Source: Paenibacillus caseinilyticus (lineage in GTDB: Bacteria; Bacillota; Bacilli; Paenibacillales; NBRC-103111). Taken from it: 64,000 nucleotides of DNA. This document shows positions 1 to 7,718 of the stretch, piece after piece. Below the pieces are notes generated by a model that saw only the letters and a program-made list of their open reading frames with translations, searched no databases and was not told where the DNA came from. The translations under genes were made by a program, and so were the position numbers. The stretch spans positions 62,001 to 126,000 of the forward strand of contig NZ_JAQAGY010000014.1 in the NCBI RefSeq assembly GCF_027533645.1. The letters are read 5' to 3'. Each line of letters begins with the position of its first letter. The stretch's first letter is position 1.

Positions 1-165
1 TACGGGAGTTCCCTGGAAGAAGGGGAGGAAGACGACGACGTCCGCATGCGGCCAACCGAAGAAGATGTCGTTCGTCTGGCCGGCCTGTGGAGCGTGAATC
101 CCTTGGCCCCTCCGGAGCCGGAGAAGGCGGATACCGGCTGGACGGGGCAGCTGCCTGCCGGCTAG
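1..165 (+). CDS. C-terminal tail of an unidentified protein (partial)
   Basis: Frame 1 is open from the first base to a TAG at 163-165, giving 54 residues. The tail is acidic near its start (a GEEDDD run) and ends in a Pro/Glu-rich stretch. No domain is recognisable and the start lies outside the window. It could be the disordered end of a larger protein; function cannot be assigned. Confidence 0.45.
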   Translation, partial: YGSSLEEGEEDDDVRMRPTEEDVVRLAGLWSVNPLAPPEPEKADTGWTGQLPAG

Positions 166-279
166 GCCTGGACACAGGCAGATCTGTCAGAGACGCCGCA
201 TGATAGAGTGGTTCAAAGAAAGTCTCGGCTGAGAAATTCGTTAGTGTCATTAACTATCTGCGGAAGCGTGGGTAGAGTC

Positions 280-455
280 CTGTATATCGCGAAGCAAGCG
301 TCAGCGTCGGACGCCGCAGCGGTTGCACTGCTCTTCGAAGCAGATCCGATCCGCTGGTTTAGCGTTCGGGGGGGGGGCCGTCAACTTCGAGGAAGCGGAG
401 CTGTGCCGTACGCTGCGCGCGCAAGGCGAGTACAGCGTGAGGGCCCGCTCTGCCA
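280..455 (+). pseudogene. Decayed copy of a GNAT acetyltransferase gene
   Basis: About 175 bp resemble, with gaps, the first third of the intact GNAT gene at 1670-2146. In one frame the segment reads IAKQASASDAAAVALLFEA, matching FIKQATAADADAVAVLFEA of the intact gene. The similarity then shifts frame near a run of nine G at about 369-377 and continues as FEEAELCRTLRAQGEYSV. The acetyl-CoA-binding half is missing. This is a truncated and frameshifted paralogue, evidently left by local duplication or recombination. Confidence 0.65.
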
Positions 456-515
456 GAGTTTGGCGAGGGGCCCATTGTCGGAGGTCGAGACATACTTACA
501 TAGAAGCCGGCAAGT

Positions 516-722
516 TTAGCTGACGATGAGGTAAATGACCATGTAGACGACCCAGACCCCAAGCGAGAGGATGTTCAAATAGGACAAGCGGAGAAGGTTG
601 CCCTTGGTCTGCTTGGTATAGTTATCATTCTCCTCGGTGTTCTCCGTGGAGCCTGCCACCTTGAGCGTAGCGATCACGCTGATAATCCCGATGAGTACCA
701 AAAAGGAATAGTAGATGGTCAT
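516..722 (-). CDS. Small two-helix membrane protein
   Basis: A 68-residue protein with an N-terminal hydrophobic segment (about residues 2-22), a polar central loop rich in Asn, Thr and Glu, and a second hydrophobic segment (about 47-67). The start is supported by AAAGGAGG about 9 nt upstream. It stands alone on the minus strand, with a TATAAT -10 element (plus-strand ATTATA, 754-759) and a Rex-like palindrome across the -35 region. No family is recognised. Two short helices suggest a small inner-membrane protein. Confidence 0.7.
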   Translation of the reverse strand: MTIYYSFLVLIGIISVIATLKVAGSTENTEENDNYTKQTKGNLLRLSYLNILSLGVWVVYMVIYLIVS

Positions 723-753
723 GTGGGTGTGCCTCCTTTGTGCTTATGATTTC

Positions 754-797
754 ATTATAAATGCATGAAGGAGGCAGTGTTGTGATCACAGTCACAA
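754..797 (-). promoter_or_regulatory. Promoter of the small membrane protein with a Rex-like operator
   Basis: A minus-strand TATAAT lies at 754-759. At 780-797 the sequence TTGTGATCACAGTCACAA is an 18-bp inverted repeat, TTGTGA-N6-TCACAA, overlapping where the -35 element should be. Arms and length match the redox regulator Rex consensus (TTGTGA-N6-TCACAA); the core also fits TGTGA-N6-TCACA of CRP/FNR-family sites. Which regulator binds is inference. Confidence 0.45.
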
Positions 798-943
798 ATC
801 AAAGAGCTGTCCTGAGGCCTAGAGCTGCACCAAGTCTTCCTAACGGTAAATAGGGTGATTACCATACCGCCTAACGACCCCGCCTCCGCAGATGAGGATA
901 GGGCGAAGCGCTGCCGGAGAGAAAGAACATACAGTCATTGAAG

Positions 944-968
944 AATCGCGTACATCGCGGTTTTTTTT
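944..968 (+). terminator. Weak hairpin with a T8 tract
   Basis: The short stem AATCGCG / CGCGGTT is followed directly by eight T residues (961-968). The stem is short and no clear plus-strand gene lies immediately upstream. Confidence 0.4.
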
Positions 969-1002
969 GTTGTATGGATGTATCAAGCAGGTACTCACTA
1001 TT

Positions 1003-1031
1003 TTGAATAAAAATTCACTATAGTGTATAAT
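1003..1031 (+). promoter_or_regulatory. Sigma-A promoter with a palindrome in the spacer
   Basis: TTGAAT (1003-1008), a 17-bp spacer and TATAAT (1026-1031) precede the DinB-like gene at 1078. The perfect 10-bp palindrome CACTATAGTG (1016-1025) fills the end of the spacer, where a repressor would block polymerase. Confidence 0.65.
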
Positions 1032-1077
1032 TATTGAATTGAATTTGATATTTTCAAAAGGGAAAGAAGGTCGTTGA

Positions 1078-1608
1078 ATGAACTTGCCCGTTATTATTCA
1101 AAACGAAATGAACAAACAACTGCAAAGAATAGAAACATGTGTAAGCTTATTGTCTGAAGAGCAAATCTGGAATAAATTCAAACCAAGTATGAATAGCATT
1201 GGCAACTTATGTCTTCACCTTGCAGGAAACGAATATCAGCATTTGGTGAGCGGCATGGGTGGTATGCCCTTTGTACGAACAAGAACGCGTGAATTCACTG
1301 AAAACAATGGAAGGTCGGGAAATGAATTATTAGAACTGCTCCACAATGTCAGGCTGCAATCATCCCAAGTTCTCGAACATCTGTCGGAAACCAGTCTTGA
1401 AAAAGTCGTCAGCATTCATTATTCAAGCGATGATTGGAATAGCATGGTGGCGCGTCCCCGGTTTGAAGAACAGTCCTATTATTCCAAAACCATTGAAACC
1501 ATTCTGATCCAAGTCTGCGAACATTATAGTTATCATACCGGCCAAATTGTTATTCTTACTAAGTTATTAAACGAGAATCCGCACCCTATTACGGGTACAT
1601 CTCATTGA
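1078..1608 (+). CDS. DinB-superfamily protein (DUF1572-like)
   Basis: A 176-residue protein with the DinB four-helix pattern: a first His in NLCLHLAGNEYQH (about residues 42-54) and a C-terminal CEHYSYHTGQI segment (about 145-155), where two more His would complete a metal site. The family binds a divalent metal; many members are thiol-dependent transferases, but no substrate can be inferred here. The RBS is AAGAAGG. The gene has its own sigma-A promoter and is AT-richer than the GNAT gene after it, which hints at separate acquisition. Confidence 0.8.
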   Translation: MNLPVIIQNEMNKQLQRIETCVSLLSEEQIWNKFKPSMNSIGNLCLHLAGNEYQHLVSGMGGMPFVRTRTREFTENNGRSGNELLELLHNVRLQSSQVLEHLSETSLEKVVSIHYSSDDWNSMVARPRFEEQSYYSKTIETILIQVCEHYSYHTGQIVILTKLLNENPHPITGTSH

Positions 1609-1669
1609 GATGGGACGAACGGGTTGGTTATATATCATGTAGCTATCTACTGAAAAAGGTGGGATATCC

Positions 1670-2146
1670 ATGTACTTCATAAAGCAAGCGACAGCGGCGG
1701 ATGCCGATGCGGTCGCCGTATTATTCGAAGCGCTGATCCGCGAGATTGTGGAGCGTTCGGGTGGAACGACGACCGCCTTCGGTGAAGCGGATCCGGTGGA
1801 GCTGTCCCGCACGCTGCTTGCGGGAGGCGAGTATCGCGTGTGGCTCGCTCTGCAGGAGGCAAGTGGCGAGCCGGCGGGCTTCCTCTCGCTGCACGGAAGC
1901 GCTTCGCTCTATGCCGGCGGTCGCTTCGGCATCATCCAAGAACTGTACGTCCGCCCGGCGGACCGCTCTCATGGACTGGGCCGGAGGCTGCTGGAAGCTG
2001 CCGCCGCGTATGCCGCGGAGTCAGGGTGGAAGCGTCTGGAAGTGTGCACGCCTCCGCTGCCGGCGTTCGAGCGTTCCCTCGCGTTCTACGAGAGGGAAGG
2101 ATTCGTAGTCACGGGAGGGCGGAAGCTGAAGCTGACGGTAACCTAG
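1670..2146 (+). CDS. GNAT family N-acetyltransferase
   Basis: A 158-residue single-domain GNAT protein. Motif A is visible as LYVRPADRSHGLGRRLLEAA (about residues 90-109), the acetyl-CoA pyrophosphate-binding loop, followed by the usual C-terminal FYEREGFVVTG motif (about 138-148). The RBS is AAGGTGGG six bases before ATG. The substrate is unknown. A decayed copy of the 5' third of this gene lies at 280-455. Confidence 0.85.
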   Translation: MYFIKQATAADADAVAVLFEALIREIVERSGGTTTAFGEADPVELSRTLLAGGEYRVWLALQEASGEPAGFLSLHGSASLYAGGRFGIIQELYVRPADRSHGLGRRLLEAAAAYAAESGWKRLEVCTPPLPAFERSLAFYEREGFVVTGGRKLKLTVT

Positions 2147-2289
2147 GCGGATATAGTGTGAAACGGCAGGCGGTGAGTATTGTATAGTCCCGCCGACCGT
2201 ACAGAACTGCAGCTCCGGATCATAATAGAGAACGCAACTTCCCCCGGATCTCCGGCGTCTGTAATGAAAACGGGAAGGAGGCGCTGGCC

Positions 2290-3534
2290 ATCAACGGAAC
2301 AAGAATAGCGGCCTTGACAGGTGTGCTGCTCGCCGGACTTGTGCTTGCCGGCGGCAGGGCCGAGGCGCTGGACGCCATGAAGACAGACCAAGTCGTCGTG
2401 ACGGCACAGACGAATCTGCTGCACGATTACCGTAAGCCGGATTCCATAGCCGGATCGATAGCAGGGATTCAAGTGGTGAAGCTGGCCTGCGAACCTCAGG
2501 AGTGGGATTGCGGCAAGAAGTCCGGGGGGAAGGAATACATCCCTGTGCAGACCTGGCTCGGCAAGAAATGGATTGAAGATGACGCGAGAGTGGTGTACGG
2601 CAGCTACGAGGAATTGGACCGCGAGATCACACTGGACTCGGATACGATGCTGTACGATAGGCCGGTAGGCTCCGGTTTCTATGCGCCGTCCGAGCTGCCG
2701 CCGGGAACTGGGCAAAGTCTCGCGCCGCAGAAGATTCGTGTGACCGGTGCGGTGCACTATATGCACAAGTGGGTCCGTTCGGGCCGCGGCATGCTGGAGG
2801 GGAGCGGCACTTGGTACCGTGTGCCCACGAGCTGGATGGGGGACCGGTGGATCTTGGATCCCTTCATTCCCGAGGACATCAAAGAGCTCCCTACGGATAC
2901 GCTGCTTCAGCTGAGCGGTGACGAACCGCTCTATGATTATCCGCATGCCGCCGCGGGTAGGGGGGAGCAGGCACCCGCGGGTGTCGTCCAGCCTGTAGCC
3001 TTCTCTATTTTCACTGTCAAGACTGAGATTGTGATCTGGTACAAGTTCCAACGTGCGGATGGCAGCCTGAAGTGGGTCCAGATCGAGAACACAAGCCATG
3101 CCAAACAGAGGGAATTCAAGCTGGATCACCAGCAAGTGAACATCCACACGGCCGTTAGGCTGTTCGATTCGCCGGGGGTGCCGGGAGCAGAGCCGCAGCT
3201 GTGGCTTCAGCCGGGTAGTTATGCGGCGGATGAAGTGGACAACGGCTGGGTGCATATCGAGACCCCGGAGGGGTGGAAGTGGGTCAACCTCGACCGGGCT
3301 TTCTTGGAACGGCCGATCGGCATTAAGGCTACGACGGAGACGGTCAGGCTGGGCCCGGAGACACAGGCGTATTCGTTCCCGCTGAGCGGGGAAGTCAGCC
3401 ACAGGCAAGGGTCGTTCAGCGAGCAGACGGCACAGGCGTTCGAGAAGTGGACTTCGCCGCAGGGCGTGGACTGGTACCATATTCCCAGCTTCAGCGGTAC
3501 GGTATGGGTGCCGGAGAAGCCGCTGCCGGAGTGA
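2290..3534 (+). CDS. Secreted SH3-like repeat protein, probable non-AUG start
   Basis: About 414 residues. Residues 1-28 look like a signal peptide (NGTRIAALTGVLLAGLVLAG, then AEA). The mature part carries several tandem SH3-like units with recurring patterns such as QTWLGKKWI, TSWMGDRWI, EGWKWVNLD and SFSGTVWVP, as in cell-wall-associated bacterial SH3 repeats. No catalytic domain is seen. There is no in-frame ATG or GTG: the strong GGAAGGAGG site (2273-2281) sits 8 nt before an in-frame ATC at 2290. The only ordinary alternative, TTG at 2314, lies about 32 nt from the RBS and would cut off most of the signal peptide's positive end. A cell-envelope ligand-binding role is inference. Confidence 0.7.
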   Translation: MNGTRIAALTGVLLAGLVLAGGRAEALDAMKTDQVVVTAQTNLLHDYRKPDSIAGSIAGIQVVKLACEPQEWDCGKKSGGKEYIPVQTWLGKKWIEDDARVVYGSYEELDREITLDSDTMLYDRPVGSGFYAPSELPPGTGQSLAPQKIRVTGAVHYMHKWVRSGRGMLEGSGTWYRVPTSWMGDRWILDPFIPEDIKELPTDTLLQLSGDEPLYDYPHAAAGRGEQAPAGVVQPVAFSIFTVKTEIVIWYKFQRADGSLKWVQIENTSHAKQREFKLDHQQVNIHTAVRLFDSPGVPGAEPQLWLQPGSYAADEVDNGWVHIETPEGWKWVNLDRAFLERPIGIKATTETVRLGPETQAYSFPLSGEVSHRQGSFSEQTAQAFEKWTSPQGVDWYHIPSFSGTVWVPEKPLPE

Positions 3535-3578
3535 AGGATTGTCTGATACAGTCTGCGCTCAAGCAAGGATCCATACGA

Positions 3579-3613
3579 CAGGCCGGATTTTCCCAAAGGG
3601 AGAAGCCGGCCTG
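3579..3613. terminator. Inverted repeat between convergent genes
   Basis: The 8-bp arms CAGGCCGG and CCGGCCTG surround a 19-nt loop in the gap between the SH3-like gene and the converging GNAT gene. No long T tract follows on either strand, so termination is only probable. Confidence 0.4.
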
Positions 3614-3631
3614 ATCTGTATTCGCCCCGTA

Positions 3632-4561
3632 TTACCCCTCGATCACCTTTTCGAAGATCGTAATTTCGTACACGGATTTCATGCCTGCCTTCTCATAGAG
3701 CCGGTAAGCCCCAGTCGTGTTCGAGGCATCGACACCGAGAGAGACAGATGGTTGACCCGCGGCGTAGGAGCTATGGAACGCTTGCTGCAGCAGGGCGCTG
3801 CCGAGTCCTCTTCCCCGGTATGCGCTCCGCACGCCGATCTGGTTGATGTAGAGCGTGTCCTCCCGCATGCGGCCAAGTGCGAACCCGGCGACTTCGCGAT
3901 TCTCTCCGCGGGCGATGATCCACCATGCGGGAGAGAAAGAGGGCAGGCGCGTCTTCTCCAACCATGCGTCGTATGCAGGGGCAGCAAAGTCCCAGTGGTC
4001 GGCGAACGATTCGATGTAAGCCTCATAGACCTCGCGCTCATCGCGGTCCGGAGCGAATGGATTCAGTGTGATGCCTTGCGGCACATCCGGCAGCTGTGGA
4101 GCCGATTCCATGCGGATGCCGAGCCTTTTGAAATAACGGACGGGGACGAATCCGCGCGAGCTGACCAAGTCAGCGGCATCTTGACGCTGTGTGGGAATGA
4201 CGTTCTGGAGCCGTTTACGCTGGCCCGATGCGGCGGAGAGCATTCTTGCCCGCTGCTCGACAGCATCCAAGAGGGCTGAGCCGACGCCTGTGCCTCGGGC
4301 CGACGGGTGAATGAAGCCGCAGGAGAACAGCTTCTCGTCGCTGTCTTCTTCGAGGAATGCATAGCCGGCGAGGGTGCCGCCGTCTCGCTCGGCGATCCAG
4401 ACATTGTGCCCCAGATCCAAGCCTGCCCACATGTCGAGCAGCTCGCCGAGATCAAAGTCGGGCGTGCCAAAATCTTCGATATCGCAGGCGATCACGAGAT
4501 CGCAGACGGCTTGTGCGTCTTCCTGCTTGGGATGGCGAAGTGTAAGGGGAGCAGCTTTCAT
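3632..4561 (-). CDS. Tandem-GNAT acetyltransferase
   Basis: A 309-residue protein with two GNAT domains. The first (about residues 5-150) has the acetyl-CoA loop FIHPSARGTGVGSALLDAVE. The second (about 160-305) has IGVRSAYRGRGLGSALLQQA and ends with TTGAYRLYEKAGMKSV. Tandem GNAT proteins of this length include mycothiol synthase-like enzymes, but the real substrate is unknown. It converges on the preceding SH3-like gene and has a modest GGAG ribosome site. Confidence 0.85.
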   Translation of the reverse strand: MKAAPLTLRHPKQEDAQAVCDLVIACDIEDFGTPDFDLGELLDMWAGLDLGHNVWIAERDGGTLAGYAFLEEDSDEKLFSCGFIHPSARGTGVGSALLDAVEQRARMLSAASGQRKRLQNVIPTQRQDAADLVSSRGFVPVRYFKRLGIRMESAPQLPDVPQGITLNPFAPDRDEREVYEAYIESFADHWDFAAPAYDAWLEKTRLPSFSPAWWIIARGENREVAGFALGRMREDTLYINQIGVRSAYRGRGLGSALLQQAFHSSYAAGQPSVSLGVDASNTTGAYRLYEKAGMKSVYEITIFEKVIEG

Positions 4562-4763
4562 CAGGATAGGTCTCCGTTCTTTGTTCCATGATTCGTGGAG
4601 GGTTTCCGCGTACCGTTACTGTACTGGATCGCTCCCGTTCTTTCAAGTAAAAACAACAATCTAGGAACGGTAGAGGACTGCCCGCTGGGAACGCCGCAGA
4701 CTCTCTTAAGGGAGGCTCAAGCCGGGCATTTGAAAAAAACATGAAAAATGGAGTTTCGAAAGT

Positions 4764-4793
4764 GAATACGATATCAAAGACCATGACATACTA
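4764..4793 (+). promoter_or_regulatory. Sigma-G (forespore) promoter
   Basis: GAATA (4764-4768), an 18-bp spacer and CATACTA (4787-4793) match the sigma-G consensus as I recall it (GHATR-18-CATNHTA). The site lies just upstream of the spore-protein gene, as expected for a gene expressed in the forespore. Confidence 0.75.
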
Positions 4794-4823
4794 GCTTTAC
4801 ACCACCAGAAAGGGATGATTTTC

Positions 4824-5045
4824 ATGGCTAACAGAAGAAGCAGCAACACCCTGGTTGTTCAGCAGGCACAGCAAGCATTGGATCAGCTGAAATACGAGGT
4901 TGCGCAGGAGCTTGGAATTCAAATCCCGCAAGACGGTTACTACGGTTACATGGCAACGCGCGATACGGGCGCAATCGGCGGACACATCACACGCCGTCTC
5001 GTTCAAATTGCAGAGCAGCAGCTCAGCGGACGCTCGCTCCGTTAG
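4824..5045 (+). CDS. Alpha/beta-type small acid-soluble spore protein
   Basis: A 73-residue SASP that coats and protects spore DNA. The GPR protease-site region is visible as KYEVAQELGI, and the conserved C-terminal block GGHITRRLVQIAEQQL is present. ATG at 4824 is preferred over the in-frame ATG at 4815, because the latter overlaps the ribosome site (AAAGGGATGA). Sigma-G promoter upstream and strong terminator downstream make this a self-contained sporulation gene. Confidence 0.95.
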   Translation: MANRRSSNTLVVQQAQQALDQLKYEVAQELGIQIPQDGYYGYMATRDTGAIGGHITRRLVQIAEQQLSGRSLR

Positions 5046-5100
5046 TCCTAGGGAAGCTGCGAAGGCAAGGTTGGCTGATTCCTCCTATTGGCATAACTTA

Positions 5101-5140
5101 GGGACCTAACCGCATGATGCGGTTGGGTCCCTATTTTGTC
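5101..5140 (+). terminator. Rho-independent terminator of the SASP gene
   Basis: The arms GGGACCtAACCGCAT and ATGCGGTTgGGTCCC form a near-perfect stem followed by TATTTTGT. Confidence 0.9.
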
Positions 5141-5304
5141 TTCCGGTGCATGCTGAATGGCAGGGGCAGGGACAAGGCTGAATCCCAGCTGCTCAACCTG
5201 CTGCGCCGAAGGGGACAGCTCGCCGGGAATTCCGGCTTGACGTCCAACCGGCAGCAGTAGAAGCGTTCCTCTCAGGCAGTGAACTGGGCGGGACGTTTTT
5301 TGTG

Positions 5305-5333
5305 TTTACACATATGGAAAAATATTGTAATCT
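5305..5333 (+). promoter_or_regulatory. Probable sigma-A promoter of the padR operon
   Basis: TTTACA (5305-5310), 17 bp and TAATCT (5328-5333) lie about 60 bp before the PadR start. The leader that follows contains short inverted ATCC/GGAT arms around GATGCAT, a possible autoregulatory site. Confidence 0.5.
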
Positions 5334-5395
5334 ATAGCATAGATATCCGATGCATAGGATGACAATGCATTAAGCTAACGGAAAGGAGGTGACCC

Positions 5396-5731
5396 ATGAC
5401 ACCGGTGAACAAGGAATTATTGAAGGGCAGTACGACGACCATGGTGCTGACCCTGCTCGAAGGGAAGGATCTATACGGCTACGAGCTGATCAAAGAACTG
5501 GAACGCCGCTCCGGCGGAACGTTCATGCTCAAGGAAGGAACGTTGTATCCGATCCTGCACAGTATGGAGAGCGAGCAGTGGGTCGAAGCGTATTGGCAGG
5601 AGGTGGAGGGGCGCAGACGCAAGTATTACCGGATGACGGACAAGGGCCGGGGACAGCTGAAGGAGAAGAAAGCGGAGTGGGTGCTCTTCCGCCGTTCTGT
5701 AGATAGAGTCTTGGGGGAGGGGCGGGTATGA
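5396..5731 (+). CDS. PadR-family transcriptional regulator
   Basis: A 111-residue winged-helix protein of the short PadR type. It has the characteristic LYGYELIKELERRSGG helix and the wing segment LKEGTLYPILHSME, followed by RRRKYYRMTDKGR. The RBS is AAAGGAGG. Its stop overlaps the start of the next gene (ATGA at 5728-5731), so the two are translationally coupled. Such pairs usually have the PadR protein repressing its own operon until an envelope stress or drug signal appears. Confidence 0.9.
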   Translation: MTPVNKELLKGSTTTMVLTLLEGKDLYGYELIKELERRSGGTFMLKEGTLYPILHSMESEQWVEAYWQEVEGRRRKYYRMTDKGRGQLKEKKAEWVLFRRSVDRVLGEGRV

Positions 5732-7038
5732 TCTGGGATCAGGAGGAGGTACGTAGCTACCTTAACCAAGTATGCTCGAAGATACGTGCGCGGGAAGTAC
5801 ATAGGGAGATCCGGCAGGAGCTCGCAAGTCATATCGAGGAACTCGCTGAGGAGAAAGAAGCGGAAGGCTGTGCCAGGGAGGAGGCCGTCCGCTGGGCGGT
5901 AAGACAGATGGGAGATCCGGCCGAGGTAGGATGGAATCTGCACCGCATCCACAGGCCCCGGCTGCATGCAGGGCTGCTTGCCGGCGTGCTGCTTCTTGTC
6001 CTGCTCGGCGTGATCTCTATGTATGCGGTAGACGCAGCTGTGGGGTACGGTGTGCTGCTGGAACACAGGATCGCAGGCGCCGCATCCGGTATGGGGGCAC
6101 TGCTCGGTCTCTACTTCTTCGATTACCGGAAGCTGGAAGATTGGCCGGGCGGCCTGTACTCCCTAGCCTTAGTTGCTATGTTCGCATGCTTATGGGGTTA
6201 TCTGGATATGGCGGGAAGAAGGGTTATTCCTATGAGCCCTTTCTTGCTCGATTGGATGATCGTCAGCTGCTTATTAATTCTTTCGGCGGCAGGGAATCTT
6301 CGGGCTTGGCGGACCAGGAGACGGGGGGTTTGGCTGAAGTCGACTTGTTTCTATGTGCTGGTTCCACTCCTGTTCTTTGTGAAGTTTCATTGGTTTCTGG
6401 GCCTTCTCGTGTACTTGTCCGGTTATACGTTGGTATGCGCCATGGTGACGGGCAGACATACCCTGGCGGCGCTGCAAACCTGCGGGGGCTTGGGACTGTC
6501 CGCAGGTTTGGCGATGTGGGTACTGGACAAAAGAGAGCAGATCTTGCACAGGCTGGATGTCTTTATGAATCCCAATGCTCATAACAAAGACGGATCTTAC
6601 CAAATAATGGAAATGAAAGAGGCTATCGAATCGGCCGGATGGTGGGGCCATGGCGTAGGGAACCTGGGCCAGAAACTGCCCGGGCTCAGCCAGGAGTCGG
6701 TCTTGGCTTATCTCATCCATTCGTTCGGCTGGTGGAGCGGGGCCTTCCTGATTGCAGCGGTCATCCTGCTCTTATCCAGCATGGGTTCGGTGCCAACCCG
6801 GGTCTCCGATCCGTACGGAAGGGCGGTGAGTGCCGGCTTGACCGCCATGCTGGCCGTTCAGTTCGGGTACAGCATCCTGATGACATTCGGCTGGCTGCCG
6901 ATCATCGGGATTTCGCCTCCCTTCTTCAGTGCAGATACGAGCTGCATGATGATCGAGATGGCGGTCATTGGGTTGGTTCTCGGCATCTACCGGCGCAAGG
7001 ATATAATAGGAAAAGGCGGCAAGCATGTCGTCCGGTAG
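5728..7038 (+). CDS. Permease-prefix domain fused to an FtsW/RodA-like (SEDS) membrane protein
   Basis: A 436-residue protein. Residues 1-75 are a soluble permease-prefix domain (RAREVHREIRQELASHIEEL, then AVRQMGDPAEVG). The rest is about ten membrane segments. The segment 277-338 (MNPNAHNKDGSYQ, AIESAGWWGHGVGNL, then SVLAYLIHSFGW) follows the FtsW/RodA pattern, in which a GYQ...QS..AIGSGG..GKGLG block precedes the catalytic TDFIF motif. By eye, E323 occupies the position of the RodA catalytic Asp. It overlaps the PadR gene by 4 bp. Cell-wall polymerase activity is uncertain; it may be a regulated paralogue. Confidence 0.75.
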   Translation: MIWDQEEVRSYLNQVCSKIRAREVHREIRQELASHIEELAEEKEAEGCAREEAVRWAVRQMGDPAEVGWNLHRIHRPRLHAGLLAGVLLLVLLGVISMYAVDAAVGYGVLLEHRIAGAASGMGALLGLYFFDYRKLEDWPGGLYSLALVAMFACLWGYLDMAGRRVIPMSPFLLDWMIVSCLLILSAAGNLRAWRTRRRGVWLKSTCFYVLVPLLFFVKFHWFLGLLVYLSGYTLVCAMVTGRHTLAALQTCGGLGLSAGLAMWVLDKREQILHRLDVFMNPNAHNKDGSYQIMEMKEAIESAGWWGHGVGNLGQKLPGLSQESVLAYLIHSFGWWSGAFLIAAVILLLSSMGSVPTRVSDPYGRAVSAGLTAMLAVQFGYSILMTFGWLPIIGISPPFFSADTSCMMIEMAVIGLVLGIYRRKDIIGKGGKHVVR

Positions 7039-7129
7039 GATGGCGGTTGTGGCGTGGGATGGGTCTCTATTCAGAAGCGGGAATCGATCCATATTAAGAG
7101 AAGGAACAGGCTGGGGGGGCCGCGTATAG

Positions 7130-7474
7130 GATGGAATTCGTGGAGATGAGCACGACTTGCAGAGCCGAGATGGCACATTCCGCGCCCAGCTGCCGGTTAC
7201 CCGGCAAGAGCTGGCCGTCATGCTGCAGCGGGCCATGGCTTACGCCGGTGAATCTGCCGCTGTCGGCGCAAGTGAGCAGGAGGGCATCCTTGCCCCGTTC
7301 GGCGACCGGGCGGCCATTGCAGACTGGGCTGCCGACGCTGTCGGCGTACAGGTGAAGCTTGGGGTGATTCAAGGCTTCGAGGACGGCACCTTCCAGCCTG
7401 ATGCCTCGGCGGACCGCGGGCAGGCAGCGGTCATGCTGTACCGCACATTAGCGCAGTTGAAGTTTGAGGAGTAA
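7130..7474 (+). pseudogene. S-layer homology (SLH) domain relic
   Basis: The reading frame from 7130 shows the end of one SLH repeat (LPVTRQELAVMLQRAMAYAG) and a complete second one (FGDRAAIADWAADAV, then GVIQGFEDGTFQPDASADRG). The frame is closed by TAG just upstream, there is no signal peptide and no good ribosome site; the only start is a TTG at 7157. It is the C-terminal end of an SLH protein that lost its body, followed by an intact terminator. Confidence 0.6.
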
Positions 7475-7480
7475 AGGAAG

Positions 7481-7527
7481 ACACAGATCCGGAAGGGCTC
7501 ATCTGCCGCCGGGTCTGTGTTTTTTTC
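7481..7527 (+). terminator. Rho-independent terminator after the SLH relic
   Basis: The arms ACACAGATCCGG and CCGGGTCTGTGT (12 bp, one G-T pair) are followed by TTTTTTC. Confidence 0.85.
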
Positions 7528-7718
7528 TTGTGCGGACCCGGACCCGCATGTCTTTGGATCATAGGAGATGGCCGTGTCCAGATGCTGTCGTTAGGGGGCT
7601 AGAATGTGGTAGCTTTTCGCTCCGATCAATCAGTATCATTGTAAGCGCCTGACAGCCTGAACAAATCTGTTATAATAATGACCTGCAATACGATATGGAG
7701 GAGCGGGCGGGGATAGCT

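Noticed and set aside
2143..3480. A 445-codon minus-strand frame opposite the SH3-like gene
   Set aside because: The plus strand has a signal peptide, RBS and repeat structure. The minus frame has no start context and no family.
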